NCBI GenBank assembly: GCA_963803775.1
Contig: CAWDNS010000001.1
Span: 558,001-622,000, forward strand
Length of the DNA stretch: 64,000 nucleotides
From: JABCZH01 sp963803775
Lineage (GTDB): Bacteria > Acidobacteriota > Terriglobia > Terriglobales > Acidobacteriaceae
Direction: 5' to 3'
Both the position numbers and the translations under genes were made by a program. Shown in pieces: positions 1 to 8,255 of the stretch; position 1 is the stretch's first letter; every line of letters begins with the position of its first letter. The notes below the pieces were generated by a model. That model was not told the DNA's origin. It saw nothing but the letters and a program-made list of their open reading frames with translations, and searched no databases.

Positions 1-189
1 GCATTGGCGCATCTGGGAGTAGCTCGTGGGAATGCCATGCAGTCGAGAACCTCGCAGGGCGCAGACGCCGACGCCGCCCGCGTCCGCGCCCTCGCCGCCT
101 ACAAAGATTTCCTCACCCTCTGGAAAGATGCCGATCCCGACATTCCTATCCTGAAAGAAGCCAAAGCGGAGTACGCGAAGCTGCAATAA
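1..189 (+). CDS. C-terminal fragment of a TPR-repeat protein (kinase- or regulator-type)
   Basis: The reading frame is open from the window edge and ends at a TAA. The last residues, YKDFLTLWKDADPDIPIL followed by KEAKAEYAKLQ, match the stereotyped C-terminus of long TPR-containing serine/threonine kinases and winged-helix/TPR regulators that are expanded in Acidobacteria. The tail normally carries the final TPR helices. Only about 62 residues are visible, so the catalytic or DNA-binding N-terminal domain cannot be identified. A short membrane protein gene follows 24 bp downstream on the same strand. Confidence 0.7.
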   Translation, partial: ALAHLGVARGNAMQSRTSQGADADAARVRALAAYKDFLTLWKDADPDIPILKEAKAEYAKLQ

Positions 190-213
190 CCATGAACAAA
201 GAGGAGGGCCGCG

Positions 214-573
214 ATGAGTCGAGAACGTGCGCTGAAGGTTGTGTTGGTCGTGGTCGGCGTGATCTTTTGCGCTTTAGCTTATCCCATGACGATGTTTATT
301 CGGCAAGAGCCTGCGTTGGCAATGATGCTGAGCCTTTATGTCACGCTCGGCATTTTCTTGCTGCTGGCAGCCCGTGACCCATCGGCGAATCGCAGCCTGA
401 TTGCTTTCACGGCATGGTCGAGCCTGGTGCACGCCGCGTTTATGGGGACGCAGGCATTCTGCAATATGGTCCAACGCGGAGAACTGTGGGGCGTGGCGGC
501 ACTCTTCGTCATCGGTATAGCCCTGATCGCCCTTGCTCCGGCGAAGCCAGTCGAGCGGGTCGCATCTAGCTAA
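214..573 (+). CDS. Small integral membrane protein, DUF6632-like
   Basis: This is a 119-residue protein with a good Shine-Dalgarno (aggaggg) 6-8 bp before the ATG. It has about four hydrophobic segments, near residues 7-28, 36-52, 63-80 and 92-108, and almost no soluble domain. The stretch LIAFTAWSSLVHAAFMGTQA resembles the DUF6632 family of small membrane proteins of unknown function, based on recalled family features. Its 3' end overlaps the 3' end of the convergent symporter gene by 8 bp. The role is unknown. Confidence 0.65.
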   Translation: MSRERALKVVLVVVGVIFCALAYPMTMFIRQEPALAMMLSLYVTLGIFLLLAARDPSANRSLIAFTAWSSLVHAAFMGTQAFCNMVQRGELWGVAALFVIGIALIALAPAKPVERVASS

Positions 574-1981
574 GCCCTTCGGCGGGAAACTCTCCTTCCC
601 ACTTTGCGATCACAACTGTTGCCAGGCAGTTGCCGATCACATTAACCGCCGTGCGGCCCATATCCATTAGTTGATCGATCCCGAGCAGAATAAAGATGGG
701 CTCAGTCGGTAATCCGACAGTTGCCGCTGTGGCCAGGAGAATCACAATCGCGGCGCGGGAGACTCCGGCTACGCCTTTGCTGGTCAGCATCAGCACCAGT
801 AGGATGTAGAGTTGGCGCCCGAAGCCGAGATGCATACCGGCGGCTTGCGCCACGAATACCGCCGCCAAAGACAGGTAGAGCGCAGAGCCGGTCAGGTTGA
901 AGCTGTAGCCGGTGGGCATGACGAAAGCTACAACCGGGCGCGGGACGCCGAGTTCTTCCATGCGCTCCATGGCCCGCGGCAGCGTGGCTTCGGAGCTGGC
1001 GGTGCTGAAGGCGATGGTCGCGGGTTCGGCCACGGCGCGAACGAAACGCTTGATGGGAATCTTTGCCAGCAGCGCCACCGGCAAAAGCACCGCCAACAAA
1101 AATACTGCCAAGGCGCCATACAGCGTCAGCAGCAGCCGCGCCAGATTCCCGAAGATGCCGATTCCCGTCGATCCAACCGTGGCTGCGATCGCGCCCAGGA
1201 TTCCGAGCGGCGCAAACCACATGACGATGTTGGTGAACTTGAACATCACTTCTGCCAGGCTTTCCGTGAAAGCCAGCATGGGGCGCCGCTTGGTTTCGTT
1301 TTTTACTAAAGCTAGCGCAACACCAAAGAGCAAACTGAAGATCACCACCTGCAAGATCTGATTTTCCGCTACCGATTTGGCGATGTTCTCCGGAAAGACA
1401 TGCAACACAGTTTCGCTGGGAGTGAGGCTCTCAATCTTCACCGTTTCGGCGGTATTGGCCGGAATCTGCGCTCCTACGCCAGCCTGGCTGATGCTGATGG
1501 CAGCGAGTCCGATGAACAGTGCCAGCGTGGTCACCACTTCAAAAAAGATGAGCGCCTTTACTCCCATGCGCCCGACTTTCTTGAGATCGGAATGTCCAGC
1601 GATCCCGCTGACCAAAGTACTGAAGATCAGCGGCGCAATGATGACTTTGATAAGCCGCAAGAAGATCTGCGCGAGGAGCCGCAAGCTGACGCCGAATGCG
1701 GGGAAATCGTGGCCGATCTCGGCCCCCAGCAGCATGGAAATGAAGATCCAGGTGGTCAGAGAGGGGCGAAAACATGCATACGCCACCAGCGCAATCAGGA
1801 CCAGCCAGCGCACGGCAGCGAGAGCTGTTACCCCGAGATACGCAGCCCCAAAAGACGGCTGTACCGCCGCTAACGCCGGAAGAACCAGCGAGACGACCAT
1901 GAGGGCGGCAATGGCAATTGCGCGGCGCATGCGCTGATACATTACCAGAACCGCCAGCGCCAGCTTCGATATAATCCGCAT
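566..1981 (-). CDS. Dicarboxylate/amino acid:cation symporter (DAACS family)
   Basis: This 471-residue multi-pass inner-membrane protein belongs to the glutamate/dicarboxylate:cation symporter family (GltP/DctA, SLC1 fold). Family signatures are visible: TASSEATLP in hairpin 1, FNLTGSALYLSLAAVFVAQA in the TM7 region, LTSKGVAGVSRAA in hairpin 2, and GIDQLMDMGRTAVNVIGN in TM8, which carries the substrate- and cation-binding residues. It would import C4-dicarboxylates or acidic amino acids with H+ or Na+; the sequence does not settle which. The N-terminus is about 40 residues longer than typical members. A second ATG 39 bp downstream (residue 14) is an alternative start. It is divergent from the TolB/CehA-like gene with only 20 bp between the starts. 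Confidence 0.9.
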   Translation of the reverse strand: MRIISKLALAVLVMYQRMRRAIAIAALMVVSLVLPALAAVQPSFGAAYLGVTALAAVRWLVLIALVAYACFRPSLTTWIFISMLLGAEIGHDFPAFGVSLRLLAQIFLRLIKVIIAPLIFSTLVSGIAGHSDLKKVGRMGVKALIFFEVVTTLALFIGLAAISISQAGVGAQIPANTAETVKIESLTPSETVLHVFPENIAKSVAENQILQVVIFSLLFGVALALVKNETKRRPMLAFTESLAEVMFKFTNIVMWFAPLGILGAIAATVGSTGIGIFGNLARLLLTLYGALAVFLLAVLLPVALLAKIPIKRFVRAVAEPATIAFSTASSEATLPRAMERMEELGVPRPVVAFVMPTGYSFNLTGSALYLSLAAVFVAQAAGMHLGFGRQLYILLVLMLTSKGVAGVSRAAIVILLATAATVGLPTEPIFILLGIDQLMDMGRTAVNVIGNCLATVVIAKWEGEFPAEGLS

Positions 1982-2001
1982 TCAGACGGGAGAGGTAACC
2001 A

Positions 2002-4554
2002 TTGCTTGCGCGACGCCCAACTAACCTAGCGCTACTTCTTCTGCTCACTTTCCTGCCCGCTTTCCCACAACTTGACCCGGTGCTCAAGCAAGTTGATCTG
2101 CCGCATCGTTACTACTATCGCGAGATGTACTTGCCGCAGCTTACGACGGGGCCCAGTTCTGCCGCGTGGACTCCCGACTCGCGGGCGCTAGTGTATTCGA
2201 TGGCCGGCTCATTATGGCGCCAGAAGCTGGGTTCGACCGAAGCGGAACAACTCACCGCTGGCCCCGGCTACGACTATCAGCCAGACTGTTCGCCCGATGG
2301 GCGCTGGGTGGTGTACGCGTCGTCTGACAAAGACGCCATCGAACTATGGGCCTTGGATCTGGGGACGAAACAGCCTCGCCAACTGACATCCGGCGGCTCC
2401 GTGAACGTGGACCCGCGCTTTTCGCCCGATGGTAAGCGGATCGCCTTCGTCTCCACATCATATAACGGACATTTTCACGTCTTCGTGGCCGATTTCAGCA
2501 ACGGGGAGATGACCCACCTCCAGCGGCTCACGGGCGAGACGCGGACGAATCAGCCACGTTTTTACTACAGCCCGATCGATCATGAGATCAGCCCAGCCTG
2601 GTCGCCGGATGGAACCGAACTGATGTTCGTTTCCAATCACGGCCATGTGTACGGCACCGGTGGCTTCTGGCGCATGAAGGCCGAGCCCGGTGCTGAAGCG
2701 CGCGAGATTCACTACGAAGAAACTGCGTGGAAAGCCAAGCCGGACTTTTCTCCCGACGGCAAACGAATGGTCTACGCGTCCTATCTGGGCGGCCAATGGC
2801 ACCAGCTTTGGGTCATGCCTTCCGCGGGTGGCGATGCCTTCCCGATTTCCTACGGCGACTTCGACAACACCAATCCCCGTTGGTCCCCGGACGGGCAGAA
2901 GATCGCGTTCATCTCAAACCGCGGCGGAAATACTTCACTTTGGATTCAGGAGGTAATTGGTGGCGCGCAGACTCAAGTCATTGCAATCGAGAAGCATTTC
3001 TTGAAACCAATGGGCCACCTCACAATTAAAGTACTGGGCATTTCAGACCAACCAACTCCGGCACGCATTTTCCTCACTGGTGAAGACGGCCGCGCTTACG
3101 CGCCCGACGATGCCTGGATGCATGCGGAGGACAACTTCGTGCGCTCAGAGCGTCCGTTTGAAGCACATTATTTTCACACTTCGGGTGTGGCCGAAGTCAC
3201 CGTCCCGGCGGGGCAAGTGACGGTTGAAGTCATGAAGGGCCTCGAATATCGCATCGAGAAAGTGCGAGTGAAGGTTGCTCCGGACCAGCGGGTTAAGATA
3301 ACCATCCATCTGCAACCGCTCGACATTCCCCACGTCCCGCGTTTTCGCTGGGTCAGTGGCGATCTGCATGTGCACATGAATTACGGCGGCGCGTACCGCA
3401 ATACTCCAGCTAACCTTGTCAAGCAAGAAGAAGCCGAAAACCTTTCGCTGATCGAAAACTTGATCGTCAACAAAGAGCAGCGAATTCCTGACATCGCATA
3501 CTTCAGCCCGAAGCTCGATCCCGCTTCGAAGCCGGAACACCTGCTGTTCCACGCACAAGAGTTTCATACCAGTTATTGGGGGCATCTGGGATTGCTGAAC
3601 TTGACGCAGAATTTTCTGCTGCCGGGCTATGCATCGTACAACAACACTGCCGCGGCCAGCCTGTTTCCTACCAACGCAGCGGTGGCGGATCTCGCGCATG
3701 CCCAGCACGGGGTGGCCGGATATGTGCATCCTTTTGATTTCGTTCCCGACCCGGTGAAGGATCCAACGCTCACCCATGGCGAACCCCTTGACGTTGCGCT
3801 GGAATTGCCCGTCGATGCAGCTCTCGGCAAAGTCGATTACATCGAAGCCATGGGCTTCAGCGACCACCAATCCACTGCGACCGTGTGGTATCGCCTGCTT
3901 AACTGCGGGTTCCGTCTGCCCACCGGTGCCGGATCCGACGCCATGGCCAACTTCGCGTCTCTTCGTGGGCCCGTGGGTCTGACTCGTGTGTATGCCCGCG
4001 TGCCGAAAGGCCCGCTCGACATCGCGGCGTGGCTGGGATCACTGAAACAAGGACACACGTTCGCAACCAACGGCCCGTTGCTTGGCTTCACACTGGGCGG
4101 AAAAGATGTCGGCGACGAAGTAAGACTTCCGGCAGGCGAGAACAAATTGAAATTCACCGTCTGGATGCGATCGATTGTGCCTATTGATCACCTACAAATT
4201 ATCTGCAATGGAGACGTGGTGCGCGAGTTGAAGCTCAACAGCGATCGCGAAACTGCCAACGTCGAAGACATAATTCCCATCTCCCGCAGCGGATGGTGCC
4301 TGCTGCGCGCCTGGAGCGAGAAAGCCGAGCACCCGATTCTGGACCTCTATCCCTATGCAACCACCAGTCCGATTTATGTGACAGTCGCAGGTTCGAATTC
4401 CAAAGCTCCTGAAGATGCCGCCTATTTCATTGCCTGGATCGGGCGGCTCGAGGAAGCAGTCAACGCCAACCACGACTGGAACACCGAAGCCGAGAAGACC
4501 ACCGTGTTGAAGATGCTGGACGACGCGCGCGAAGTGTACAGGAAACTGCAATAA
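2002..4554 (+). CDS. Secreted TolB-type beta-propeller / CehA-McbA-like metallohydrolase fusion
   Basis: This 850-residue protein starts at a TTG with a GGGAGAGG ribosome site just upstream and a signal peptide (LALLLLLTFLPAFPQ). Residues about 50-320 hold repeated PD40/WD40-like blades with the pattern SPDGxxIAFVS (CSPDGRWVVYAS, FSPDGKRIAFVS, WSPDGTELMFVS, FSPDGKRMVYAS, WSPDGQKIAFIS). A linker with a beta-sandwich leads to a PHP-like hydrolase domain beginning at WVSGDLHVHMN, whose HxH is the expected metal-binding pair. Later conserved points are HAQEFHTSYWGHLGLLNL, AGYVHPFDF and the G-x-GSDA loop. This architecture matches CehA/McbA family metallohydrolases, some of which cleave carbamate esters. 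The natural substrate here is unknown. The location is probably periplasmic or extracellular. Confidence 0.85.
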   Translation: MLARRPTNLALLLLLTFLPAFPQLDPVLKQVDLPHRYYYREMYLPQLTTGPSSAAWTPDSRALVYSMAGSLWRQKLGSTEAEQLTAGPGYDYQPDCSPDGRWVVYASSDKDAIELWALDLGTKQPRQLTSGGSVNVDPRFSPDGKRIAFVSTSYNGHFHVFVADFSNGEMTHLQRLTGETRTNQPRFYYSPIDHEISPAWSPDGTELMFVSNHGHVYGTGGFWRMKAEPGAEAREIHYEETAWKAKPDFSPDGKRMVYASYLGGQWHQLWVMPSAGGDAFPISYGDFDNTNPRWSPDGQKIAFISNRGGNTSLWIQEVIGGAQTQVIAIEKHFLKPMGHLTIKVLGISDQPTPARIFLTGEDGRAYAPDDAWMHAEDNFVRSERPFEAHYFHTSGVAEVTVPAGQVTVEVMKGLEYRIEKVRVKVAPDQRVKITIHLQPLDIPHVPRFRWVSGDLHVHMNYGGAYRNTPANLVKQEEAENLSLIENLIVNKEQRIPDIAYFSPKLDPASKPEHLLFHAQEFHTSYWGHLGLLNLTQNFLLPGYASYNNTAAASLFPTNAAVADLAHAQHGVAGYVHPFDFVPDPVKDPTLTHGEPLDVALELPVDAALGKVDYIEAMGFSDHQSTATVWYRLLNCGFRLPTGAGSDAMANFASLRGPVGLTRVYARVPKGPLDIAAWLGSLKQGHTFATNGPLLGFTLGGKDVGDEVRLPAGENKLKFTVWMRSIVPIDHLQIICNGDVVRELKLNSDRETANVEDIIPISRSGWCLLRAWSEKAEHPILDLYPYATTSPIYVTVAGSNSKAPEDAAYFIAWIGRLEEAVNANHDWNTEAEKTTVLKMLDDAREVYRKLQ

Positions 4555-4570
4555 AAACCGGCTGCGCATT

Positions 4571-5668
4571 TTAAGCCTGCTCCAGTTCCAGCAGCGTCTT
4601 CTTACGTTCCACTCCCCAGCGGTAACCGCTCGCTTCTCCACTCTGGCGGACGACGCGGTGACAGGGAATAACCACTGCGACGGGGTTGGTCGCGCAGGCA
4701 CGGGCGACAGCACGCGTTGCCGTGGGACGGCCAATGCCCTTCGCAACGGCTGCGTAAGAGCGGGTTTCACCGAACGGAATCTTCTGCAAGTACGCCCACA
4801 CGAGGCGCTGGAATGCCGTCGCTTGGATGTCCAGCGGCAAAGTGGAACTAAGTTTCTGGCCGCGCATCTGACGCAGCAGGTTTTCTTTCCATTCACGCAA
4901 AGCTCCATCGTCGTGTTTGCGGATAGCGAAGGGAAACTCGTGCCGCAACCCTTGTTCGAGTTCCTCATCGGAGTTGGCAAATTGGATCGCGCAAATGCCT
5001 TTGTCAGTTGCTGCGATCAACATTCGTCCCAGCGGAGAATCGGCGCAAGTGAAACGGATCGGCGCCGCGATGGCGCCGCGACGGTACTTGTCCGGTGTCA
5101 TGCCGAGCTGCGAAGCGGTGCGCTCGTAGAGCCGGCTGCTGGAGCTGTATCCCGCGTCATACATGGCGCGAGTCACCGAATGTCCGGCGCGCAGCTTGCT
5201 CTTGAGCTGGTTCATGCGGCAGGAATCGGCGTAGGCCTTGGGCGTGATTCCCAGCACAGCTTTGAAAGTACGCTGCAAATGAAACGGACTTTGGTGAAAC
5301 TCCATTCCCAGGCGCGCCAGCGTGAGTGGCTCGTCAAGATGCTGCTCGATGAAACGGCAGATGGTGCGAACGGTCTCCGCCGATCCGTGACCCGCAGATC
5401 GAGGCCGGCAACGCAGGCAGGCTCGATAACCGGCCTTCTCGGCCTCATCTGGACGGCGGAAGAACGCGACATTTTTACGCTGCGGCCGCCGCGAAGGGCA
5501 CGAAGGCCGGCAATAAACGCCGGTTGAAGACACGGCAAACACGAAGCTGCCATCCTGGCTGGCATCGCGGGCCTCAACGGCCTGCCACCAGCGGTTTTGG
5601 CTGCTTCCGGCCATTTCGATTCCACTCGTCTTGATCTCGTTCAGGTTGAGTATCGCATTGCTTGTCAT
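4571..5668 (-). CDS. ada: Bifunctional Ada: methylphosphotriester sensor/AraC regulator and O6-methylguanine-DNA methyltransferase
   Basis: This 365-residue protein carries the full Ada architecture. The N-terminal zinc domain has cysteines C53, C57, C84 and C87 (GVYCRPSCPSRRP and ACLRCRP); the first is the methylphosphotriester acceptor. An AraC-type helix-turn-helix follows (FHLQRTFKAVLGITPKAYA and DAGYSSSSRLYE). The C-terminal methyltransferase domain has the PCHRV active site (C336) after RAVARACATNPVAVVIPC. It repairs alkylated DNA by suicide transfer and, when methylated, activates the adaptive response. An alternative start at M19 would remove a poorly conserved leader. It is convergent with the upstream hydrolase gene (16 bp apart). 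No alkB or alkA lies beside it. Confidence 0.95.
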   Translation of the reverse strand: MTSNAILNLNEIKTSGIEMAGSSQNRWWQAVEARDASQDGSFVFAVSSTGVYCRPSCPSRRPQRKNVAFFRRPDEAEKAGYRACLRCRPRSAGHGSAETVRTICRFIEQHLDEPLTLARLGMEFHQSPFHLQRTFKAVLGITPKAYADSCRMNQLKSKLRAGHSVTRAMYDAGYSSSSRLYERTASQLGMTPDKYRRGAIAAPIRFTCADSPLGRMLIAATDKGICAIQFANSDEELEQGLRHEFPFAIRKHDDGALREWKENLLRQMRGQKLSSTLPLDIQATAFQRLVWAYLQKIPFGETRSYAAVAKGIGRPTATRAVARACATNPVAVVIPCHRVVRQSGEASGYRWGVERKKTLLELEQA

Positions 5669-5777
5669 AGTGAGGAAAGGTTAGCCGGAGGCGCGGCAAC
5701 GAACCATCCGTATCTTGCGGTCAAAGCAAGATATTTAGGATAGGCTTGCGGCACTGCGAGCCACGTGGTAGCGACGA

Positions 5778-6440
5778 TTAGTCACTCAACGGCTGAAGAA
5801 CTCCAAACGTTTGCGTTATCCCAGCGCGTTTGCGCATCTCGTTGAGCAGCGAATGAGCGGCGTTGTCGTAAGTCTTGGTGGAATCTGAAGTGTCAGCCCA
5901 GACCGCTTCATAGACAATCTGCGCGGCTTCTTTCAGGTCGATGTGGAGAGCGGCTTCCAGCACATCGATTCGCTCCTGCAGATGATCGAAACAGGTCTGG
6001 CAAACGGTCGCAGTCTGCTGGCCACTCTGGTGGTTTTCGGCGCGAGTGCAATTCGTCGAAGCGGTCGTACGAACCTGCATCTGCGAGGTGAGCAGTTGGG
6101 CTTTGAAGTCTTTCAAGAAGCGCTCCCGCTCCGCTTCCAACGTTGCCAGATCAGGCGGTTCTTCACTGAGCACCGGGGCAGGCGCGGGAGATGCACTTAC
6201 CACCACGGGAGAAACGCGCTCCGCAGTCTGGCACACCGGGCACACTTTGACATTCGCCGCATAATAGGTTCGGCACTTTAAACAAGGAAGTCCGTAACCG
6301 ACCGCTTTCAAGCCCAGCGGCTCCGCCATCGGACTGGCGGCGGCGACCGCAGACTCCGGCGCGGGTCTGGCGTTGGCATCGCGAACTGCTGATTTGGCCG
6401 TCCTGTGGCTGGTTGCCGGCGCTGCTGCTGTAGAGCTCAT
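5778..6440 (-). CDS. Zinc-ribbon protein of unknown function
   Basis: This 220-residue protein is not assigned to a named family. The Ala/Pro-rich N-terminus (about 50 residues) looks disordered. CLKCRTYYAANVKVCPVCQT at about residues 54-73 is a CxxC-CxxC zinc ribbon. A predicted coiled region follows (ATLEAERERFLKDFKAQLL), then a second Cys cluster CTRAENHQSGQQTATVCQTC, and a helical C-terminus ending near RAGITQTFGVLQPLSD. There is no signal peptide or membrane segment, so it is probably cytoplasmic. It is divergent from tatA with a 256-bp gap. The ribbon suggests a nucleic-acid or protein contact, but that is inference. Confidence 0.6.
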   Translation of the reverse strand: MSSTAAAPATSHRTAKSAVRDANARPAPESAVAAASPMAEPLGLKAVGYGLPCLKCRTYYAANVKVCPVCQTAERVSPVVVSASPAPAPVLSEEPPDLATLEAERERFLKDFKAQLLTSQMQVRTTASTNCTRAENHQSGQQTATVCQTCFDHLQERIDVLEAALHIDLKEAAQIVYEAVWADTSDSTKTYDNAAHSLLNEMRKRAGITQTFGVLQPLSD

Positions 6441-6696
6441 GTTCGCTCCTTAATCTCAGTGGACCAATGACGCCGCGAAGCAGCGTCCATAGCGATTGTA
6501 GGTTGGTCACGGTTACCTGCCGAGAGCACCGTAGTTCAATAGAGGAGGCTGCCCAAAGGTTCCGACGTCCCACTAAAGCCTTTTATGTCTTTGGCTTGCA
6601 GAAGCCAATTCCGCGTACCAGCCGACCCGGTTGACGGAACTTTCCGGCTTGAGTAACGTTAGACATAAGAGAAAGCGTCTCTCGTGGAGGTTCTGT

Positions 6697-6900
6697 ATGT
6701 TTGAAGGCCTGTTTCAGCCGATGCACCTGCTGGTTATATTCGTAATCGCGCTGCTGATCTTCGGGCCCAAGAAACTTCCCGAGCTGGGCAAGGGACTGGG
6801 CGAGGGCATTCGCGCCCTGAAAGAGGGCATGAAAGACACGCCTCCCGACCAACCAAAGGCCGCCAGCACGGAAGTCAAGAATCCCGACACCAAGAGCTAG
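6697..6900 (+). CDS. tatA: Twin-arginine translocase subunit TatA/TatE
   Basis: The 67-residue protein starting at ATG 6697 has a GTGGAGG ribosome site 6 bp upstream; a longer reading frame upstream of this start has no support. It shows the canonical TatA layout: a short periplasmic N-terminus, one transmembrane helix (LLVIFVIALLIFGP), the FGPKKLPELGKGLGEGIR amphipathic helix, and a charged, flexible tail. It would oligomerise to form the pore of the Sec-independent pathway that exports folded proteins. tatB and tatC are not in the window. A DUF481 outer-membrane protein follows 55 bp downstream. Confidence 0.93.
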   Translation: MFEGLFQPMHLLVIFVIALLIFGPKKLPELGKGLGEGIRALKEGMKDTPPDQPKAASTEVKNPDTKS

Positions 6901-6955
6901 CTGGCTCAGCCTTTAGTCCTTCGAGATCAAAACAACTAATTAATGGAGAACCCTT

Positions 6956-8005
6956 ATGCGTAAGCTGCAACTGTGGCTATTGTTGTCGGTATTCGGGTTG
7001 AGTTCTCTGCTTTTCGCCGATCAGGTGGTGCTGAACAATGGTGACCGGTTGACGGGAACCATTACCAAGTCGGATGGCAAGACACTGGTGATCAAGACCG
7101 AATTCGCCGGTGAAGTCACCATTCAATGGCCGGCGGTGCAGTCTCTGACTTCCGCGACGCCGCTGCATGTTGTGACGGCGGCGAAAACCGTGGTGGGCGC
7201 GGTGACCACTTCCGATGGCAGCCTGGCGGTGAGCACAACACCGGGAGGCCCGGTTGAGGTTCCCCGCGCCGAGGTGACCGCGCTACGTAATGATCAGGCA
7301 GAGGCGGCGTACGAAAAGTCGCTGCATCCCTCGCTGCTACAAGGTTGGGTTGGCGGGGCTAATCTCGGCTTTGCGCTGACCGGAGGCAATAGCGAAACCA
7401 AGAACCTCGCAATCGCGTTTACCGCTGATCGTAAGACCTCGCACGATGAAATCGCGCTGTACGAGAACACCATCTACGCCACCAACGATGCGGCCGGAGC
7501 AGTGCCCAGCGTCACCGCCAACGCGACCCAGGGTGGCGCCCGCTATGACCGCAACCTTACCAAGCTTGTATTCGCTTTCGGCAGCGCCGACTTCCAAACC
7601 GACGCTCTGCAGAATCTGAACCTGCGCTCCGTTCTTGGCGGGGGTTTGGGATTTCACGTCATCAATACCGGCCGCACCACTGTGGATCTTTTCGGCGGTG
7701 TGAACTACACCAAAGAAAACTATATCGGCATGGATCGCAACTTCGCCGCGCTTACTTTGGGCGAGGAACTCACATACAAGCTAGGCGCATCGACGGTGTT
7801 AGCGGAAAAGCTGTACTTCTTCCCCGATCTCAGCGACACCAGCCAATACCGAGGCACTTTCAATTTTGGTACGATCACGAAGATCAGTAAGTGGCTGGGA
7901 TGGCAAAATGCTTTCGGCGATATCTACGTTACTAATCCGCCGGCAGGCAAGAAACAGAATGATGTCCAATTGACTACAGGAATCAATGTGGCATTCACGC
8001 ACTGA
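6956..8005 (+). CDS. DUF481 outer-membrane beta-barrel protein (YdiY-like)
   Basis: This 349-residue protein has a good ribosome site (ggagaacccttatg) and a signal peptide ending near LLFADQ. Residues about 22-110 form a small beta-rich domain (VVLNNGDRLTGTITKSDGKT, VTIQWPAVQSL) that recalls Sm-like or SH3-like folds found before DUF481 barrels. Residues about 135-349 alternate polar and hydrophobic residues typical of DUF481 barrels (LGFALTGGNSETKNLAIAFT, GLGFHVINTGRTTVDLFGGV) and end in INVAFTH. It is presumably inserted in the outer membrane. The function is unknown. It may share a transcript with tatA. Confidence 0.85.
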   Translation: MRKLQLWLLLSVFGLSSLLFADQVVLNNGDRLTGTITKSDGKTLVIKTEFAGEVTIQWPAVQSLTSATPLHVVTAAKTVVGAVTTSDGSLAVSTTPGGPVEVPRAEVTALRNDQAEAAYEKSLHPSLLQGWVGGANLGFALTGGNSETKNLAIAFTADRKTSHDEIALYENTIYATNDAAGAVPSVTANATQGGARYDRNLTKLVFAFGSADFQTDALQNLNLRSVLGGGLGFHVINTGRTTVDLFGGVNYTKENYIGMDRNFAALTLGEELTYKLGASTVLAEKLYFFPDLSDTSQYRGTFNFGTITKISKWLGWQNAFGDIYVTNPPAGKKQNDVQLTTGINVAFTH

Positions 8006-8055
8006 CATCTGATGCCGTAGCCGTGGCTACAGTATCTAAGGAAACTGGAGGGGCT

Positions 8056-8229
8056 ATGTCCCAATCATTGTTTCTACGCACACGCGATCCCGAGGATCGC
8101 ACCATCGACGAGAGCAACATCGAAGAGCGGAAAGATAAAATGATGGACAAGACCGTAGCGGATACTTTTCCGGCCAGCGATCCTCCATCATCGCTACCTG
8201 ATCCGGATGACGACTCGTGCGCGGCATAA
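8056..8229 (+). CDS. Small acidic protein with FPASDPPS motif
   Basis: The 57-residue product starts at ATG 8056 behind a strong GGAGGGG ribosome site. It is highly charged and predicted soluble and largely disordered. The central segment DKTVADTFPASDPPS matches a motif recurring in very small proteins of soil bacteria (pattern F-P-A-S-D-P-P-S/A). No biochemical function is known to me. It lies 50 bp after the DUF481 gene and converges on the GlmS-like gene. Confidence 0.6.
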   Translation: MSQSLFLRTRDPEDRTIDESNIEERKDKMMDKTVADTFPASDPPSSLPDPDDDSCAA

Positions 8230-8255
8230 CATCTGAGAACACCGACACGGATTAG

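Noticed and set aside
812..1937. Several long frames opposite the symporter gene
   Set aside because: Antisense shadows of a clearly conserved membrane protein in GC-rich DNA.
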